DNA of 32,076 bases from JACVRX01 sp035697245 (GCA_035697245.1 DASSDH010000040.1:1-32076), one strand, 5' to 3'. Counted from the stretch's first letter, positions 1 through 7,796 are shown. Notes: generated from the letters alone by a model not told the origin. A program made the numbers and translations.

Positions 1-192
1 CTGGTCCGCAGCGGAGATCTGCCCGCCATCAAGATCGGTGGCCGGGGGCAGTGGCGGGTCGAAGCGAGTGTCCTGGAGGAGTACATCGAGCGGATGTATG
101 CACAGACACGTGATTTCGTCACGACCCATCCGCTGACAGGAGCACCGGCCACTGACGACGTAGTTGGCGGCTCCGCCCAGGAGCGAGCCTAA
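1..192 (+). CDS. Excisionase/MerR-like helix-turn-helix protein, 3' part
   Basis: This is the last 63 residues of a gene that begins left of the window, read in frame from base 1 to a TAA at 190-192. The visible segment starts LVRSGDLPAIKIGGRGQWRV, followed by LEEYIERMY. That is the second helix and wing of the small helix-turn-helix proteins usually annotated as excisionase family or helix-turn-helix domain 17. These proteins bind DNA, and the actinobacterial regulator BldC is a well-known relative. The tail after the wing is about 30 residues and shows no further domain. The stop codon overlaps that of the convergent gene to the right by four bases. The recognition helix lies outside the window, so its DNA target cannot be judged. 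The family is well supported; a phage excisionase role is not implied. Confidence 0.75.
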   Translation: MVRSGDLPAIKIGGRGQWRVEASVLEEYIERMYAQTRDFVTTHPLTGAPATDDVVGGSAQERA

Positions 193-743
193 ACAGTCCT
201 GCGCATCGCGCTCAGTGCCACAAAAGGCACTGTTTGTCCGGTCGACCCCACACCACGACGACCGTCTCTGGCTTCGGCTTCAGCGAGATCGAATGCGTCC
301 GCGCCTACTCGATCCACTGTCCCGCGCATCGTCGACCCGTCGGAGAGGGTGACGACCACGGGACTCCTGTCCCGGGCGATGCGGCGCAGGGCATAGCCGA
401 GGCCGAGCCGAGCCTCGACGGCGCCCTCGCTGCCCGGTACCGCTGCTTGCGCGCCGAGCCCCGTTACGCCGAGAACGGCGTGCAGTGGCATCAGAGTCTC
501 GGTTCCTGCCCGCTCGGCCACCAGCATCCAGTCCGGCCCGACGGCCTCGATGGTGGCGGTCAACGGGCCCAGGCCGATCAGCCGGACCACTGTCGACACT
601 CCAACCGAGGCACGGAGGCGGTCGGCGAGTCGCACCCGAGCCATCTCCCGGCGGGTACGGTCCGCGACCTCAGCTTCAAGCATGGCCTGATCGGCTTGTT
701 CCACCTGAGCCTCGAGATCGTCGAACAACCGCTGCCACCGCAT
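189..743 (-). CDS. Conserved hypothetical protein with N-terminal coiled coil and two Sm/SH3-like repeats
   Basis: This 184-residue protein is not one I can name. It begins with ATG at 743, preceded by a GAGAGG Shine-Dalgarno-like stretch about nine bases upstream. Residues 5-45 are charged and helical with a likely coiled coil. The remainder holds two similar segments, about 54-92 and 131-180. Each has a TIEAVG-D or GTVDRVG-D strand-turn, a hydrophobic strand, and a closing MPLHAV or VPFVAL strand. This spacing resembles the small beta-barrel of Sm-like or SH3-like folds, so an internal duplication is inferred. There is no signal peptide or membrane segment, so it should be cytosolic. It sits between a helix-turn-helix gene and a LysM gene, which suggests conserved actinobacterial context but no defined role. 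RNA or nucleic-acid binding is possible but unproven. Confidence 0.65.
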   Translation of the reverse strand: MRWQRLFDDLEAQVEQADQAMLEAEVADRTRREMARVRLADRLRASVGVSTVVRLIGLGPLTATIEAVGPDWMLVAERAGTETLMPLHAVLGVTGLGAQAAVPGSEGAVEARLGLGYALRRIARDRSPVVVTLSDGSTMRGTVDRVGADAFDLAEAEARDGRRGVGSTGQTVPFVALSAMRRTV

Positions 744-810
744 GCCGACACACCTCTCATCCGACCCGGAGTGCGGTGACCGTACACCTGTGGATCGCAG
801 ACAGCCATGC

Positions 811-839
811 TTGACATCGTCTACACGTCACGATAGGTA
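811..839 (+). promoter_or_regulatory. Predicted vegetative promoter of the LysM gene, with a small inverted repeat in the spacer
   Basis: TTGACA at 811-816 is a perfect -35 hexamer. It is separated by 17 bases from TAGGTA at 834-839, a fair -10. Transcription would begin near 846, giving a leader of roughly 37 bases before the GTG at 883. An inverted repeat ATCGT-N9-ACGAT (816-820 and 830-834) lies between the two hexamers, where a repressor or activator could bind. This is inferred from sequence only. Confidence 0.5.
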
Positions 840-882
840 AACAGAAGCAAACGAAGGTACAGCATGAGATCGGTGGTACATC

Positions 883-1590
883 GTGGTCTGCCGGGCACTA
901 CTGCGCTTGCTGAGCGCATTCTTGCTTCTCGCCGGGTGCGTGGCACTGCGTTGGGCCACGGTCTCGCCGCTCGCGTCGATCCGAGACGGCGTCGCCAGGT
1001 TCGATGATGTGGTGGGTCTCGCTGCCGCGGTGGCGTGCTGGACCTTGCTCGGCTGGGTCGCGCTGGTGCTGGCATTGACGGCGCTGGGATCCATTCCCGG
1101 CGCCTTGGGGCGACTCGGTGCCGAGGCGGCGACCAGGCTGACTCCGGTCGCGATGAGCAAAGCCGCTCGACTCGCCCTCGGCCTGACCGTCGTCGCTGGG
1201 CCGGCCACCGTGGCGCTCCCGGTGAACGCCGCGCCGATTGCCACCCGCGTCACGACCCTGGACGGTCCGGCTGCCAATGCCGAGGCCCTTTCCCTCCCGG
1301 ACGTCGGCCGCCCGGGGTGGATCGAGGCGGCGAACACGACCGAAGTGAATACAGAACCGGCCCCAACCGGCTCGGCCCGGCGCGCGGTCGCGACCGTCGT
1401 CGTCGAGGCCGGCGACTGCCTGTGGACCATCGCGGCCGAGGCGCTCGCTGCCACCATCGGCTCCGAACCGACCAATGCCGCGGTCGCCGACGAATGGCCC
1501 CGCTGGTACGCGCTGAATCGGGCCGCGATCGGCGCCGACCCTGACCTCTTGCTGCCCGGAATGCTGCTCCACGCCCCGGCGCCGCAGTGA
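883..1590 (+). CDS. Membrane protein with C-terminal LysM domain
   Basis: The 235-residue product starts at GTG 883, the first usable start after an in-frame stop at 865. The ribosome site before it is weak (GGTGG), so the start is only fairly certain. There are hydrophobic segments at about residues 3-22 and 45-67, and a third around 105-120 ending in an Ala-rich stretch that leads to the outside. The final 60 residues begin VVVEAGDCLWTIAAEAL and include WYALNRAAIG and LLLPGMLL. That is a LysM fold, which binds peptidoglycan N-acetylglucosamine. The arrangement predicts a membrane-anchored protein that contacts the cell wall. A predicted promoter lies at 811-839, and an Rv3235-family gene follows after 18 bases, probably in the same transcript. 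No catalytic domain is visible. A cell-wall-sensing or scaffold role is an inference. Confidence 0.8.
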   Translation: MVCRALLRLLSAFLLLAGCVALRWATVSPLASIRDGVARFDDVVGLAAAVACWTLLGWVALVLALTALGSIPGALGRLGAEAATRLTPVAMSKAARLALGLTVVAGPATVALPVNAAPIATRVTTLDGPAANAEALSLPDVGRPGWIEAANTTEVNTEPAPTGSARRAVATVVVEAGDCLWTIAAEALAATIGSEPTNAAVADEWPRWYALNRAAIGADPDLLLPGMLLHAPAPQ

Positions 1591-1608
1591 CGACCGACAG
1601 GAGCAACG

Positions 1609-2235
1609 ATGTCTACTACTGCGAGGCACCACCAGACGGCAACGGCTCGGCAGATGCCACTTCCCCTGCGGGAACCGCCCTTCGACGACGAGCGCGGCGA
1701 CGGTCAGGGGAGACCTGTCGAGGGTGTCGCGACGTCGTCAACTCCGGTCACCCAGGGTTCGCTCGCCCTTGCTCATGTCCTGCCCTCCGGCACTCCCGCC
1801 GTACCCGAACCGGCCACCGCTCTTCACCTGGTGGATCTGGGTGTGGTGGATCTGGGTGCCGGCGGCGTCGCTGCACTGATGCCGACTCAGGGTCGGCGCG
1901 CCTCGACCCGCCCGGCCGAACCGGCAGATGCTCGGCGGTGGTCCGCCCGGCTGGCGCAGGGAATCGCCGAGGCGCTAGCCGGCCATCGGCCCGTGCAGCA
2001 GCTGGTGCGCTGGACTGACGAGAGCGTGTACGAGATGCTCACACATCGACTCACCGGCCGCGTCCCCCCAGCCGGACCCCGCCCTCGGGTGCGCTCGATC
2101 CGCATCTCCCGCCCCCGCGATGGCGTCGTCGAAGCTACCGCTGTCGTGGACACCGCCGGGCGATGCCGCGCACTCGCCCTGCGGCTCGAGGCCGGTCATG
2201 GACATTGGCGGTGCACCGCGCTGGACATCGTCTGA
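1609..2235 (+). CDS. Rv3235-family protein
   Basis: This 208-residue protein starts at ATG 1609 behind a clear AGGAG ribosome site seven bases upstream. The first 100 or so residues are low-complexity, rich in Pro, Arg and Thr, and probably disordered. The conserved part is the C-terminal half. It contains WSARLAQGIAEALAGHRPVQ, a helix QLVRWTDESVYEMLTHR, and a beta-rich end with RVRSIRISRP and GHWRCTALDIV. This matches the small actinobacterial family typified by M. tuberculosis Rv3235, which also lies beside secA1. Its biochemical function is unknown to me. No membrane segment or signal peptide is present. It is probably cotranscribed with the LysM gene and is convergent with secA, with only 24 bases between the stop codons and no clear terminator. 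Confidence 0.75.
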   Translation: MSTTARHHQTATARQMPLPLREPPFDDERGDGQGRPVEGVATSSTPVTQGSLALAHVLPSGTPAVPEPATALHLVDLGVVDLGAGGVAALMPTQGRRASTRPAEPADARRWSARLAQGIAEALAGHRPVQQLVRWTDESVYEMLTHRLTGRVPPAGPRPRVRSIRISRPRDGVVEATAVVDTAGRCRALALRLEAGHGHWRCTALDIV

Positions 2236-2259
2236 CTCTTGGCCCAGCGCAACGGCCGG

Positions 2260-5070
2260 CTACCGTGGCCGGTTCTGGGCGGCGCCGTGGCAGAGCTTGT
2301 ACTTCTTGCCGGACCCGCACGGACAGGGCTTGTTCCTGCTCGCGCCGACGAACTCGACGCCTGCCGGAGCCGGACCGCCGGCTGCCGCCGAGCGCGACCC
2401 ATCGGTAGAACCCGACCCCTCCACCCGCTGCTCCACGGCACCCTCGCCATCGATGCTCGGGGCGGTGTACTGCAACTGCTGTGGGCGCTTGGCTTCGACC
2501 AAACCCTTGGCAACGACCACCGGCGCGGCGACAGCGGGTGCTGCCTGGGCGTCAGCGCCGTCGGCCGACGGCACGACGACGCGGGCATCAAGGTGGAACA
2601 GCAGTCCGACGGACTCTTCCTTGATCGCGTCCATCATGACGGAGAACAGGTCGTACCCCTCCCGCTGGTACTCGACCAGCGGTTGCTTCTGGGCAAAGGC
2701 ACGCAGCCCGATGCCTTCCCGCAGGTAGTCCATCTCGTACAGGTGCTCGCGCCACTTGCGGTCCAACACGGTGAGCAGGACGCGACGCTCCAGTTCGCGC
2801 ATCGCTTCAGAACCGAGCTCGGCCTCCCGAAGCGCGTACGCGGCTCGGGCATCGTCGACCAGGCGCTGAGTCAGCAGCTCCGAGGTCAGGCCGTCGCGGC
2901 CACCGGCGTCGTCCTCGATCTCCTCGATGCTCATCGAGACGGGGTACAAGGTGCGCAGCGCCGTCCACAGCTGATCGAGGTCCCACGCCTCCGGGTAACC
3001 CTCACTGGTGGCACCCCGGACGTACGCCGCTACCGACTCGTCGAGCATGTGGCCGATCTGTTCGGACAGGTCCCCCCCTTCCAGGACCATCCGCCGCTCC
3101 TCATAGATGACCTGGCGCTGACGGTTGAGCACATCGTCGTACTTGAGGACGTCCTTGCGGATCTCGAAGTTCTGCGCCTCGCGTTGGGTCTGCGCTCCCT
3201 TGATCGCATTGCTGACCCGCTTGTGCTCGATCGGTTGGTCGTCGGGGATGTTCAAGCTGCGCAAGATCATGTCGACCCATTCGCTCTTGAACAGCCGCAT
3301 TAAGTCGTCCTGCAGCGACAAGTAGAACCGGGACTCACCAGGGTCGCCCTGCCGACCTGACCGACCACGGAGTTGGTTGTCGATGCGCCGTGATTCGTGC
3401 CGCTCCGTGCCGAGCACGTACAGCCCACCGAGATCGATGACCTCGTAGTGTTCGGTCTCGACTTGGTGTTGCAGCTTCTCCAACGTCGGCCCCCACGCGG
3501 CCTCGTACTCCTCCGGGCTCTCCACTGGCTCGATCCCGCGCTGCTTGAGCTCGGCCATGGCCATCGGCTCTGGGTTGCCGCCGAGCATGATGTCGGTTCC
3601 TCGGCCGGCCATGTTGGTCGCGACGGTGACCGCCCCGCGCCGGCCCGCCTGGGCGATGATCGCCGCCTCCCGCTCATGGTGCTTGGCGTTCAACACCTCG
3701 TGCGGGACGCCGCGTTTGCTGAGCAAGTGGGACAGGTGCTCAGACTTCGCGACGCTGGTCGTGCCCACGAGTACTGGCTGGCCGCTCGTGTGCCGCTCGA
3801 CGAGATCCTCGACGACCGCGGCGAACTTGGCCTCCTCGGTCCGGTACACGAGGTCGGGCTGGTCGGCCCGGATCATCTCCATGTTGGTCGGGATCGGCAC
3901 GACACCAAGGTTGTAGATCTTGTTGAACTCCGACGCCTCGGTCATGGCCGTACCGGTCATCCCGGCCAGCTTGTCGTAAAGCCGGAAGTAGTTCTGCAGG
4001 GTGATGGTCGCCAGGGTCTGGTTCTCCTGCTTGATGTCCACCCCCTCCTTGGCCTCGATCGCCTGATGCATGCCTTCGTTGTAGCGACGGCCGGCCAGGA
4101 TTCGCCCGGTGTGCTCGTCGACGATGAGGACCTCTCCGTCCTTGACGACATATTCCCTGTCCCGGTGGAACAACTCCTTGGCCTTGATCGAGTTGTTGAG
4201 GAACTGAATCAGCGGGGTGTTTGCGCTTTCGTAGAGGTTGTCGATGCCGAGCCGGTCCTCAACTCGCTCGATGCCGGACTCGAGGATGCCGATCGTGCGC
4301 TTCTTCTCGTCGACCTCGTAGTCACGCTCGCGCTGCAGCAGGGCAGCGATCTCGGCGAACTCGGTGTACCAGCGGGTCGGCTGGTCGGCTGGGCCAGAAA
4401 TGATCAGCGGCGTGCGGGCTTCGTCGATGAGGATGGAGTCGACCTCGTCCACGATCGCGTAGACGTGACCGCGCTGGACCATGTCCGCGACGCGCAGAGC
4501 CATGTTGTCACGCAGGTAGTCGAAGCCGAACTCGTTGTTCGTGCCATAGGTGATGTCGGCGGCATAGGCCAGCCGTCGCTGCTCCGGCGTGAGGCCGGCC
4601 AGAATGACGCCGACGTCCAGACCGAGGAAGCGATGCACGCGACCCATCCACTCCGCGTCGCGCTGCGCCAGGTAGTCGTTGACCGTGACGATGTGCACGC
4701 CGCGTCCGGCCAGAGCGTTGAGATAGGACGGCAGCGTCGCGACCAACGTCTTGCCCTCACCGGTCTTCATCTCTGCGATGTTCCCGAGGTGCAGGCCGGC
4801 CCCGCCCATGATCTGCACGTCGTAGTGGCGTTGGCCCAGGGTGCGGCGAGCCGCTTCCCGCACCGTGGCGAATGCCTCGGGAAGCAGATCGTCGAGAGTC
4901 TCACCGTCGGCGAGCCGGGAGCGGAATTCGTCGGTGAGCGCGCGCAGTTCGGCGTCAGACAGGACAGTGAAGTCGTCCTCGATGGCATTGACCTGGTCGA
5001 CGAGCCCGTTCAGACGCTTGACGATCTTGCCCTCGCCGGCACGGAGAAGCTTGTCGAACAGTTCGGGCAC
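2260..5070 (-). CDS. secA: Preprotein translocase ATPase SecA
   Basis: SecA is the ATP-driven motor that pushes unfolded secretory proteins through SecYEG at the cytoplasmic membrane. The 936-residue length is typical of actinobacterial SecA1. The Walker A motif MKTGEGKT is at residues 101-108 and the Walker B/DEAD-type motif DEVD at 208-211. The C-terminal helicase motif GRGTDIMLGG and the pair GRSGRQGDPG are intact. The tail carries the zinc-binding SEC-C site with C916, C918, C927 and H928, which normally contacts SecB or the ribosome. I chose the GTG at 5070 because the family begins (V/M)PELFDKLLRAGEGK and an AGGAG ribosome site lies ten bases upstream; the frame stays open to 5262, but that extension has no family similarity. 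The gene appears to be monocistronic and divergent from a GNAT gene. No missing catalytic residue was seen. Confidence 0.97.
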   Translation of the reverse strand: MPELFDKLLRAGEGKIVKRLNGLVDQVNAIEDDFTVLSDAELRALTDEFRSRLADGETLDDLLPEAFATVREAARRTLGQRHYDVQIMGGAGLHLGNIAEMKTGEGKTLVATLPSYLNALAGRGVHIVTVNDYLAQRDAEWMGRVHRFLGLDVGVILAGLTPEQRRLAYAADITYGTNNEFGFDYLRDNMALRVADMVQRGHVYAIVDEVDSILIDEARTPLIISGPADQPTRWYTEFAEIAALLQRERDYEVDEKKRTIGILESGIERVEDRLGIDNLYESANTPLIQFLNNSIKAKELFHRDREYVVKDGEVLIVDEHTGRILAGRRYNEGMHQAIEAKEGVDIKQENQTLATITLQNYFRLYDKLAGMTGTAMTEASEFNKIYNLGVVPIPTNMEMIRADQPDLVYRTEEAKFAAVVEDLVERHTSGQPVLVGTTSVAKSEHLSHLLSKRGVPHEVLNAKHHEREAAIIAQAGRRGAVTVATNMAGRGTDIMLGGNPEPMAMAELKQRGIEPVESPEEYEAAWGPTLEKLQHQVETEHYEVIDLGGLYVLGTERHESRRIDNQLRGRSGRQGDPGESRFYLSLQDDLMRLFKSEWVDMILRSLNIPDDQPIEHKRVSNAIKGAQTQREAQNFEIRKDVLKYDDVLNRQRQVIYEERRMVLEGGDLSEQIGHMLDESVAAYVRGATSEGYPEAWDLDQLWTALRTLYPVSMSIEEIEDDAGGRDGLTSELLTQRLVDDARAAYALREAELGSEAMRELERRVLLTVLDRKWREHLYEMDYLREGIGLRAFAQKQPLVEYQREGYDLFSVMMDAIKEESVGLLFHLDARVVVPSADGADAQAAPAVAAPVVVAKGLVEAKRPQQLQYTAPSIDGEGAVEQRVEGSGSTDGSRSAAAGGPAPAGVEFVGASRNKPCPCGSGKKYKLCHGAAQNRPR

Positions 5071-5279
5071 GCGGGTCAACTCCTCTGGACGGCCTGGTTG
5101 TGCGGCGCTGCGGCGCCGAGTCGCCTTGGTGGGCGACACTTCCCCGGTCGTCCATGGTACGTGGCATGGCCGGCGACGAGCATGGGCGCCGTTTTTGGAC
5201 CATAGAAGACGCGGCCCATGGTCGGCCATGGGGGTCGGCCGGCCCGAACGGGGCCGAGTCAACCGGACAGTATTGGGGC
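5071..5279. promoter_or_regulatory. Divergent secA/GNAT control region with repeated CATGG motifs
   Basis: This 209-base gap lies between the starts of secA (minus) and the GNAT gene (plus). It contains the secA ribosome site (AGGAG on the minus strand, 5080-5084). A perfect inverted repeat, CCCATGG-TCGG-CCATGGG, is at 5215-5232, and further CATGG words occur near 5154, 5164 and 5190. A minus-strand TATGGT near 5199-5204 could be a -10 element for secA, but I see no good -35. The inverted repeat is a candidate operator only. Confidence 0.35.
5268..5273 (+). promoter_or_regulatory. Possible -10 element for leaderless transcription of the GNAT gene
   Basis: CAGTAT is followed by exactly six bases and then the ATG at 5280. 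In actinobacteria a hexamer with A at position 2 and T at position 6, placed 6-7 bases before the first base of the message, is the usual leaderless arrangement. The first base is C rather than T, so this is a moderate match. Confidence 0.35.
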
Positions 5280-6446
5280 ATGCATCCGTACGAGCTGCGG
5301 GGCGGCCGAGTTCTACTGTCGGTGCCGACCCGCGACGACATCGATCGCATCAGCCAGCTGTGCCAGGACGAACAGATCCGGCGGTGGACGTCCGTGCCAT
5401 CGCCGTATCAGCGTCGCGACGCCTATGTGTTCGTCCGCGAAATGGTCCCTGCTGGTTGGGATAGCGGCCGGGAGCTCACCTGGGCGGTGCGTGAGCCACA
5501 AGACCGGACCGTTCGCGGCATGGTGGGCGTCGCCCTTGACGGCCACGGCTCGGCCGAGATCGGTTTCTGGCTTGCCGCGGACGCCCGGGGCTCTGGGCTG
5601 ATGGCAGAGGCGGTCCAGCTTGTCGTCGAAACCGCGTTCGATCCCCAAGGCCTGGCGTTGGAGCGGCTGCTGTGGCGGGCCCAGGTAGGGAACTGGGCGT
5701 CCCGCAGAGTCGCCTGGCGATCGGGATTCCGGTTCGACGGCACGGTGCGTTCAGAGCTTGCTCAGCGGGGCCAACGGCATGACGCTTGGGTTGCCACGCT
5801 GCTTTCTACCGACAAGCGGGAGCCGCTCCTCCCGTGGTTCGACGTACCGACGCTGCACGGGAACGGCATCGTGCTGCGGCGGTGGCAGAATTCGGACGCC
5901 GACGCCGTCGTCGAGGCCTGCAACGACCCGGTGACCCGGCACTGGCTCGGTGGGCTGCCGGACCCGTACACCCACGACACCGCCCTCGCCTATATCGCGG
6001 ACCGAGAGCATTACCACGCGACCGCGCGGGGCGTCCACTGGGCGGCCGCGGTCGACGAGGCCGGGCCGGCCGTCGGCTCTTTCTCGCTGATGGCCCCAAC
6101 GGGCGGCGACTCACCGATCAGGCATACCGCGGAGGTCGGATACTGGGTGAGTCCGTCGGCGCGAGGCCGCGGCGTCGCTACGGAAGCGGTGCGGCTGATC
6201 GTCAGGCATGCGTTCGTCGAGACTGCGGACGGGGGCCTCGGCCTTCGCCGCCTGTTGCTGGCGCACGCGGACGGAAATGAAGCGTCGCGGGCGGTTGCAG
6301 TACGCAACGGCTTCGTCCACACCGGCGTAGAGCGATCGGCCGAGCGCCTCGGCGACGGGACCTACGTTGGCCTGCACTGGTACGACCTGCTTCCCACCGA
6401 CCCGTCGTCGCTCCCAACGTTCGTCGCCCCCGAAGTGGGTGGCTAG
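5280..6446 (+). CDS. Tandem two-domain GNAT acetyltransferase
   Basis: The 388-residue product is two GNAT domains in one chain, at about residues 1-175 and 190-375. Each keeps the acetyl-CoA pyrophosphate-binding loop: ARGSGLMAEAV in the first and ARGRGVATEAVRL in the second. Each also keeps the later N-(W)ASRRVAWRSGF or N-EASRAVAVRNGF segment typical of RimJ/RimL-like N-acetyltransferases. Both active regions look intact, so neither half is an obvious remnant. The substrate is unknown; RimJ-type relatives acetylate ribosomal proteins, amino acids or antibiotics. I chose the ATG at 5280 because the next residues, LRGGRVLLSVPTRDD, match the usual domain start and a -10-like hexamer sits six bases before it. 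The frame is open upstream. The stop overlaps that of the convergent YcaQ-like gene by four bases (CTAG). Confidence 0.85.
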   Translation: MHPYELRGGRVLLSVPTRDDIDRISQLCQDEQIRRWTSVPSPYQRRDAYVFVREMVPAGWDSGRELTWAVREPQDRTVRGMVGVALDGHGSAEIGFWLAADARGSGLMAEAVQLVVETAFDPQGLALERLLWRAQVGNWASRRVAWRSGFRFDGTVRSELAQRGQRHDAWVATLLSTDKREPLLPWFDVPTLHGNGIVLRRWQNSDADAVVEACNDPVTRHWLGGLPDPYTHDTALAYIADREHYHATARGVHWAAAVDEAGPAVGSFSLMAPTGGDSPIRHTAEVGYWVSPSARGRGVATEAVRLIVRHAFVETADGGLGLRRLLLAHADGNEASRAVAVRNGFVHTGVERSAERLGDGTYVGLHWYDLLPTDPSSLPTFVAPEVGG

Positions 6447-7699
6447 CCCGCGGCGAGCACCCGTCGCAGGGCAGCGGCCAGGTCGCCGCGATAGGCAACG
6501 ACGACGTCGCCAAGGCCAAGCCATACGGCCAGCGTCACGAGCTCTGCGGCCAGTTCCGTTGCTGTTTCGGCCGGCGCATTCGGCTCTGCCCATGCGGCCT
6601 GGACCCGCAGCACCCGGGCCTGCCGATCGGCCTTGAGGTCCACTCTGGCGACCAGTTCGTCGCCGAGGAGGAATGGCAGCACGTAATAGCCGTGCACACG
6701 CTTGGCTGCGGGCACGTAGATCTCGATGCGGTACCGGAAGCCGAACAGCGCCTCCGTTCGCCAGCGTTCCCAGATCAACGAGTCGAAGGGGCTCAGCAGG
6801 GCCCGTGCGGTGACCCGGCGCGGAACTCGAGCGCCCCTGTGCAGATAGGCAGGTCGGCTCCAGCCCTCGACTCGGACCGGCAGGAGCTCGCCCTCTTCGA
6901 CGAGTTCCGCGACGGCTTGCCTGGTCGAGGCGACATCGAGGCGGAAATAGTCGCGCAGGCATTGCATGGTGGCCAATCCGTGGGACCGGGCGGCGATCGC
7001 CACCAGCTCGCGATGCGCCTCGGCCACCGTCGGTGTCGGCGCCTCGAGCACCGCGGCTGGCAGCACTCGCTCGGGCAGGTCGTAGAGCCGCTCGAAGTTC
7101 CGCCGACCCGCTGCTGTGACTTCGCCCGCCCAGAACAGGTACTCCAGCGCGCGCTTTGCCTGCGACCAGTTCCAGCCCCAGCCGTAATCCTGCGTCTTGG
7201 GCGAGTCGTGGTCGATCATCCCCGCCGTCATCGGGCCCCGCCGGCGTACCTCGTCGAGAACCCAGGACACCAGCGCCGGCTGGTCCCGGGCGATTCGTCG
7301 CATCCCTCCCCACGCGGCATCCGCTGCCGAATCCATGCGCCAGCGCAGGTAAGGCTGGGTCTGCACCGGGATCAGGCAAGCCTCGTGCGCCCAGTACTCG
7401 AACAGCAGACGAGGCGCTCGGCTCGCCGCGCGGTCGAGCATCTCTCGCGGGTAGGGCCCGACCCGGCTGTAGAGCGGAAGGTAGTGCGAGCGGCACAGCA
7501 CGTTGACCGAGTCGATCTGGATGACGCCGATGCGGTCGAGGACTCGACGCAGGGCGCGGCGGTCGGGCCGAACGAGGATGGGATCGGCGAAGCCTTGCGC
7601 CGCAAGCGCGACGCGGCGAGCTTGTGCACGCGACAGGCTCGCCCGGGCAACCCGACTCGGCGACACGCCCGCTGATCTTGCCAGCCCCCACCGACACAC
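6443..7699 (-). CDS. YcaQ/AlkX-like winged-helix DNA glycosylase (HTH_42 family)
   Basis: The protein has up to 418 residues and belongs to the HTH_42 family, whose members unhook interstrand crosslinks or excise bulky alkylated bases. From the GTG at 7699 the catalytic strand reads GVIQIDSVNVLCRSHYLPLYSRVG. It carries Q61-x-D63, the Q-x-D form of E. coli YcaQ (AlkX), rather than the Q-x-Q form of Streptomyces AlkZ. EYWAHEACLIP and the winged-helix segments around WNWSQAKRALEYLFWAGEV and LLSPFDSLIWERWR are standard family landmarks. The start is unclear: GTG at 7699 and GTG at 7666 are both possible and neither has a good ribosome site. The gene is separated from hpf upstream by a 116-base gap holding a large inverted repeat, so it probably has its own control. 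Substrate specificity is inferred from the motif only. Confidence 0.88.
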   Translation of the reverse strand: MCRWGLARSAGVSPSRVARASLSRAQARRVALAAQGFADPILVRPDRRALRRVLDRIGVIQIDSVNVLCRSHYLPLYSRVGPYPREMLDRAASRAPRLLFEYWAHEACLIPVQTQPYLRWRMDSAADAAWGGMRRIARDQPALVSWVLDEVRRRGPMTAGMIDHDSPKTQDYGWGWNWSQAKRALEYLFWAGEVTAAGRRNFERLYDLPERVLPAAVLEAPTPTVAEAHRELVAIAARSHGLATMQCLRDYFRLDVASTRQAVAELVEEGELLPVRVEGWSRPAYLHRGARVPRRVTARALLSPFDSLIWERWRTEALFGFRYRIEIYVPAAKRVHGYYVLPFLLGDELVARVDLKADRQARVLRVQAAWAEPNAPAETATELAAELVTLAVWLGLGDVVVAYRGDLAAALRRVLAAG

Positions 7700-7708
7700 T
7701 CAGCTAGC

Positions 7709-7796
7709 GAATGACCACGTTCACCAGGCTTGTCGGTAGATCACGAGGCTTACAGGCCTGGTGATGTATGTGCACGGGTGGTGAACGTGGTCATTC
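7709..7796. repeat. Nested inverted-repeat element between hpf and the YcaQ-like gene
   Basis: Two perfect 18-base arms, 7709-7726 (GAATGACCACGTTCACCA) and 7779-7796, are inverted copies of each other with 52 bases between them. A second pairing is nested inside: TCACCAGGC at 7721-7729 matches GCCTGGTGA at 7756-7764. TCACGAGGCT at 7741-7750 is a near-direct copy of TCACCAGGCT at 7721-7730. The element fills nearly the whole gap between hpf (ends 7816) and the YcaQ-like gene. It could act as an hpf terminator, an operator, or a remnant of a mobile palindromic repeat. There is no T-rich tail on the minus strand, so a classical terminator is not supported. Confidence 0.7.

Noticed and set aside
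3397..5205. Open frame of about 600 codons on the plus strand opposite secA
   Set aside because: It lies entirely antisense to a fully conserved secA apart from its last bases, shows no family motif, and is the usual by-product of GC-rich codon bias.
5071..5262. Longer N-terminus for SecA
   Set aside because: The extra 64 residues have no SecA similarity, and an AGGAG site points to GTG 5070.
6111..7697. Open frame of about 530 codons on the minus strand covering the YcaQ-like gene and part of the GNAT gene
   Set aside because: The YcaQ-like frame has the family motifs; this one is Arg/Gly/Ala-rich without similarity.
7709..7796. Intrinsic terminator for hpf
   Set aside because: The arms are too far apart for a simple terminator stem and no T run follows on the minus strand.
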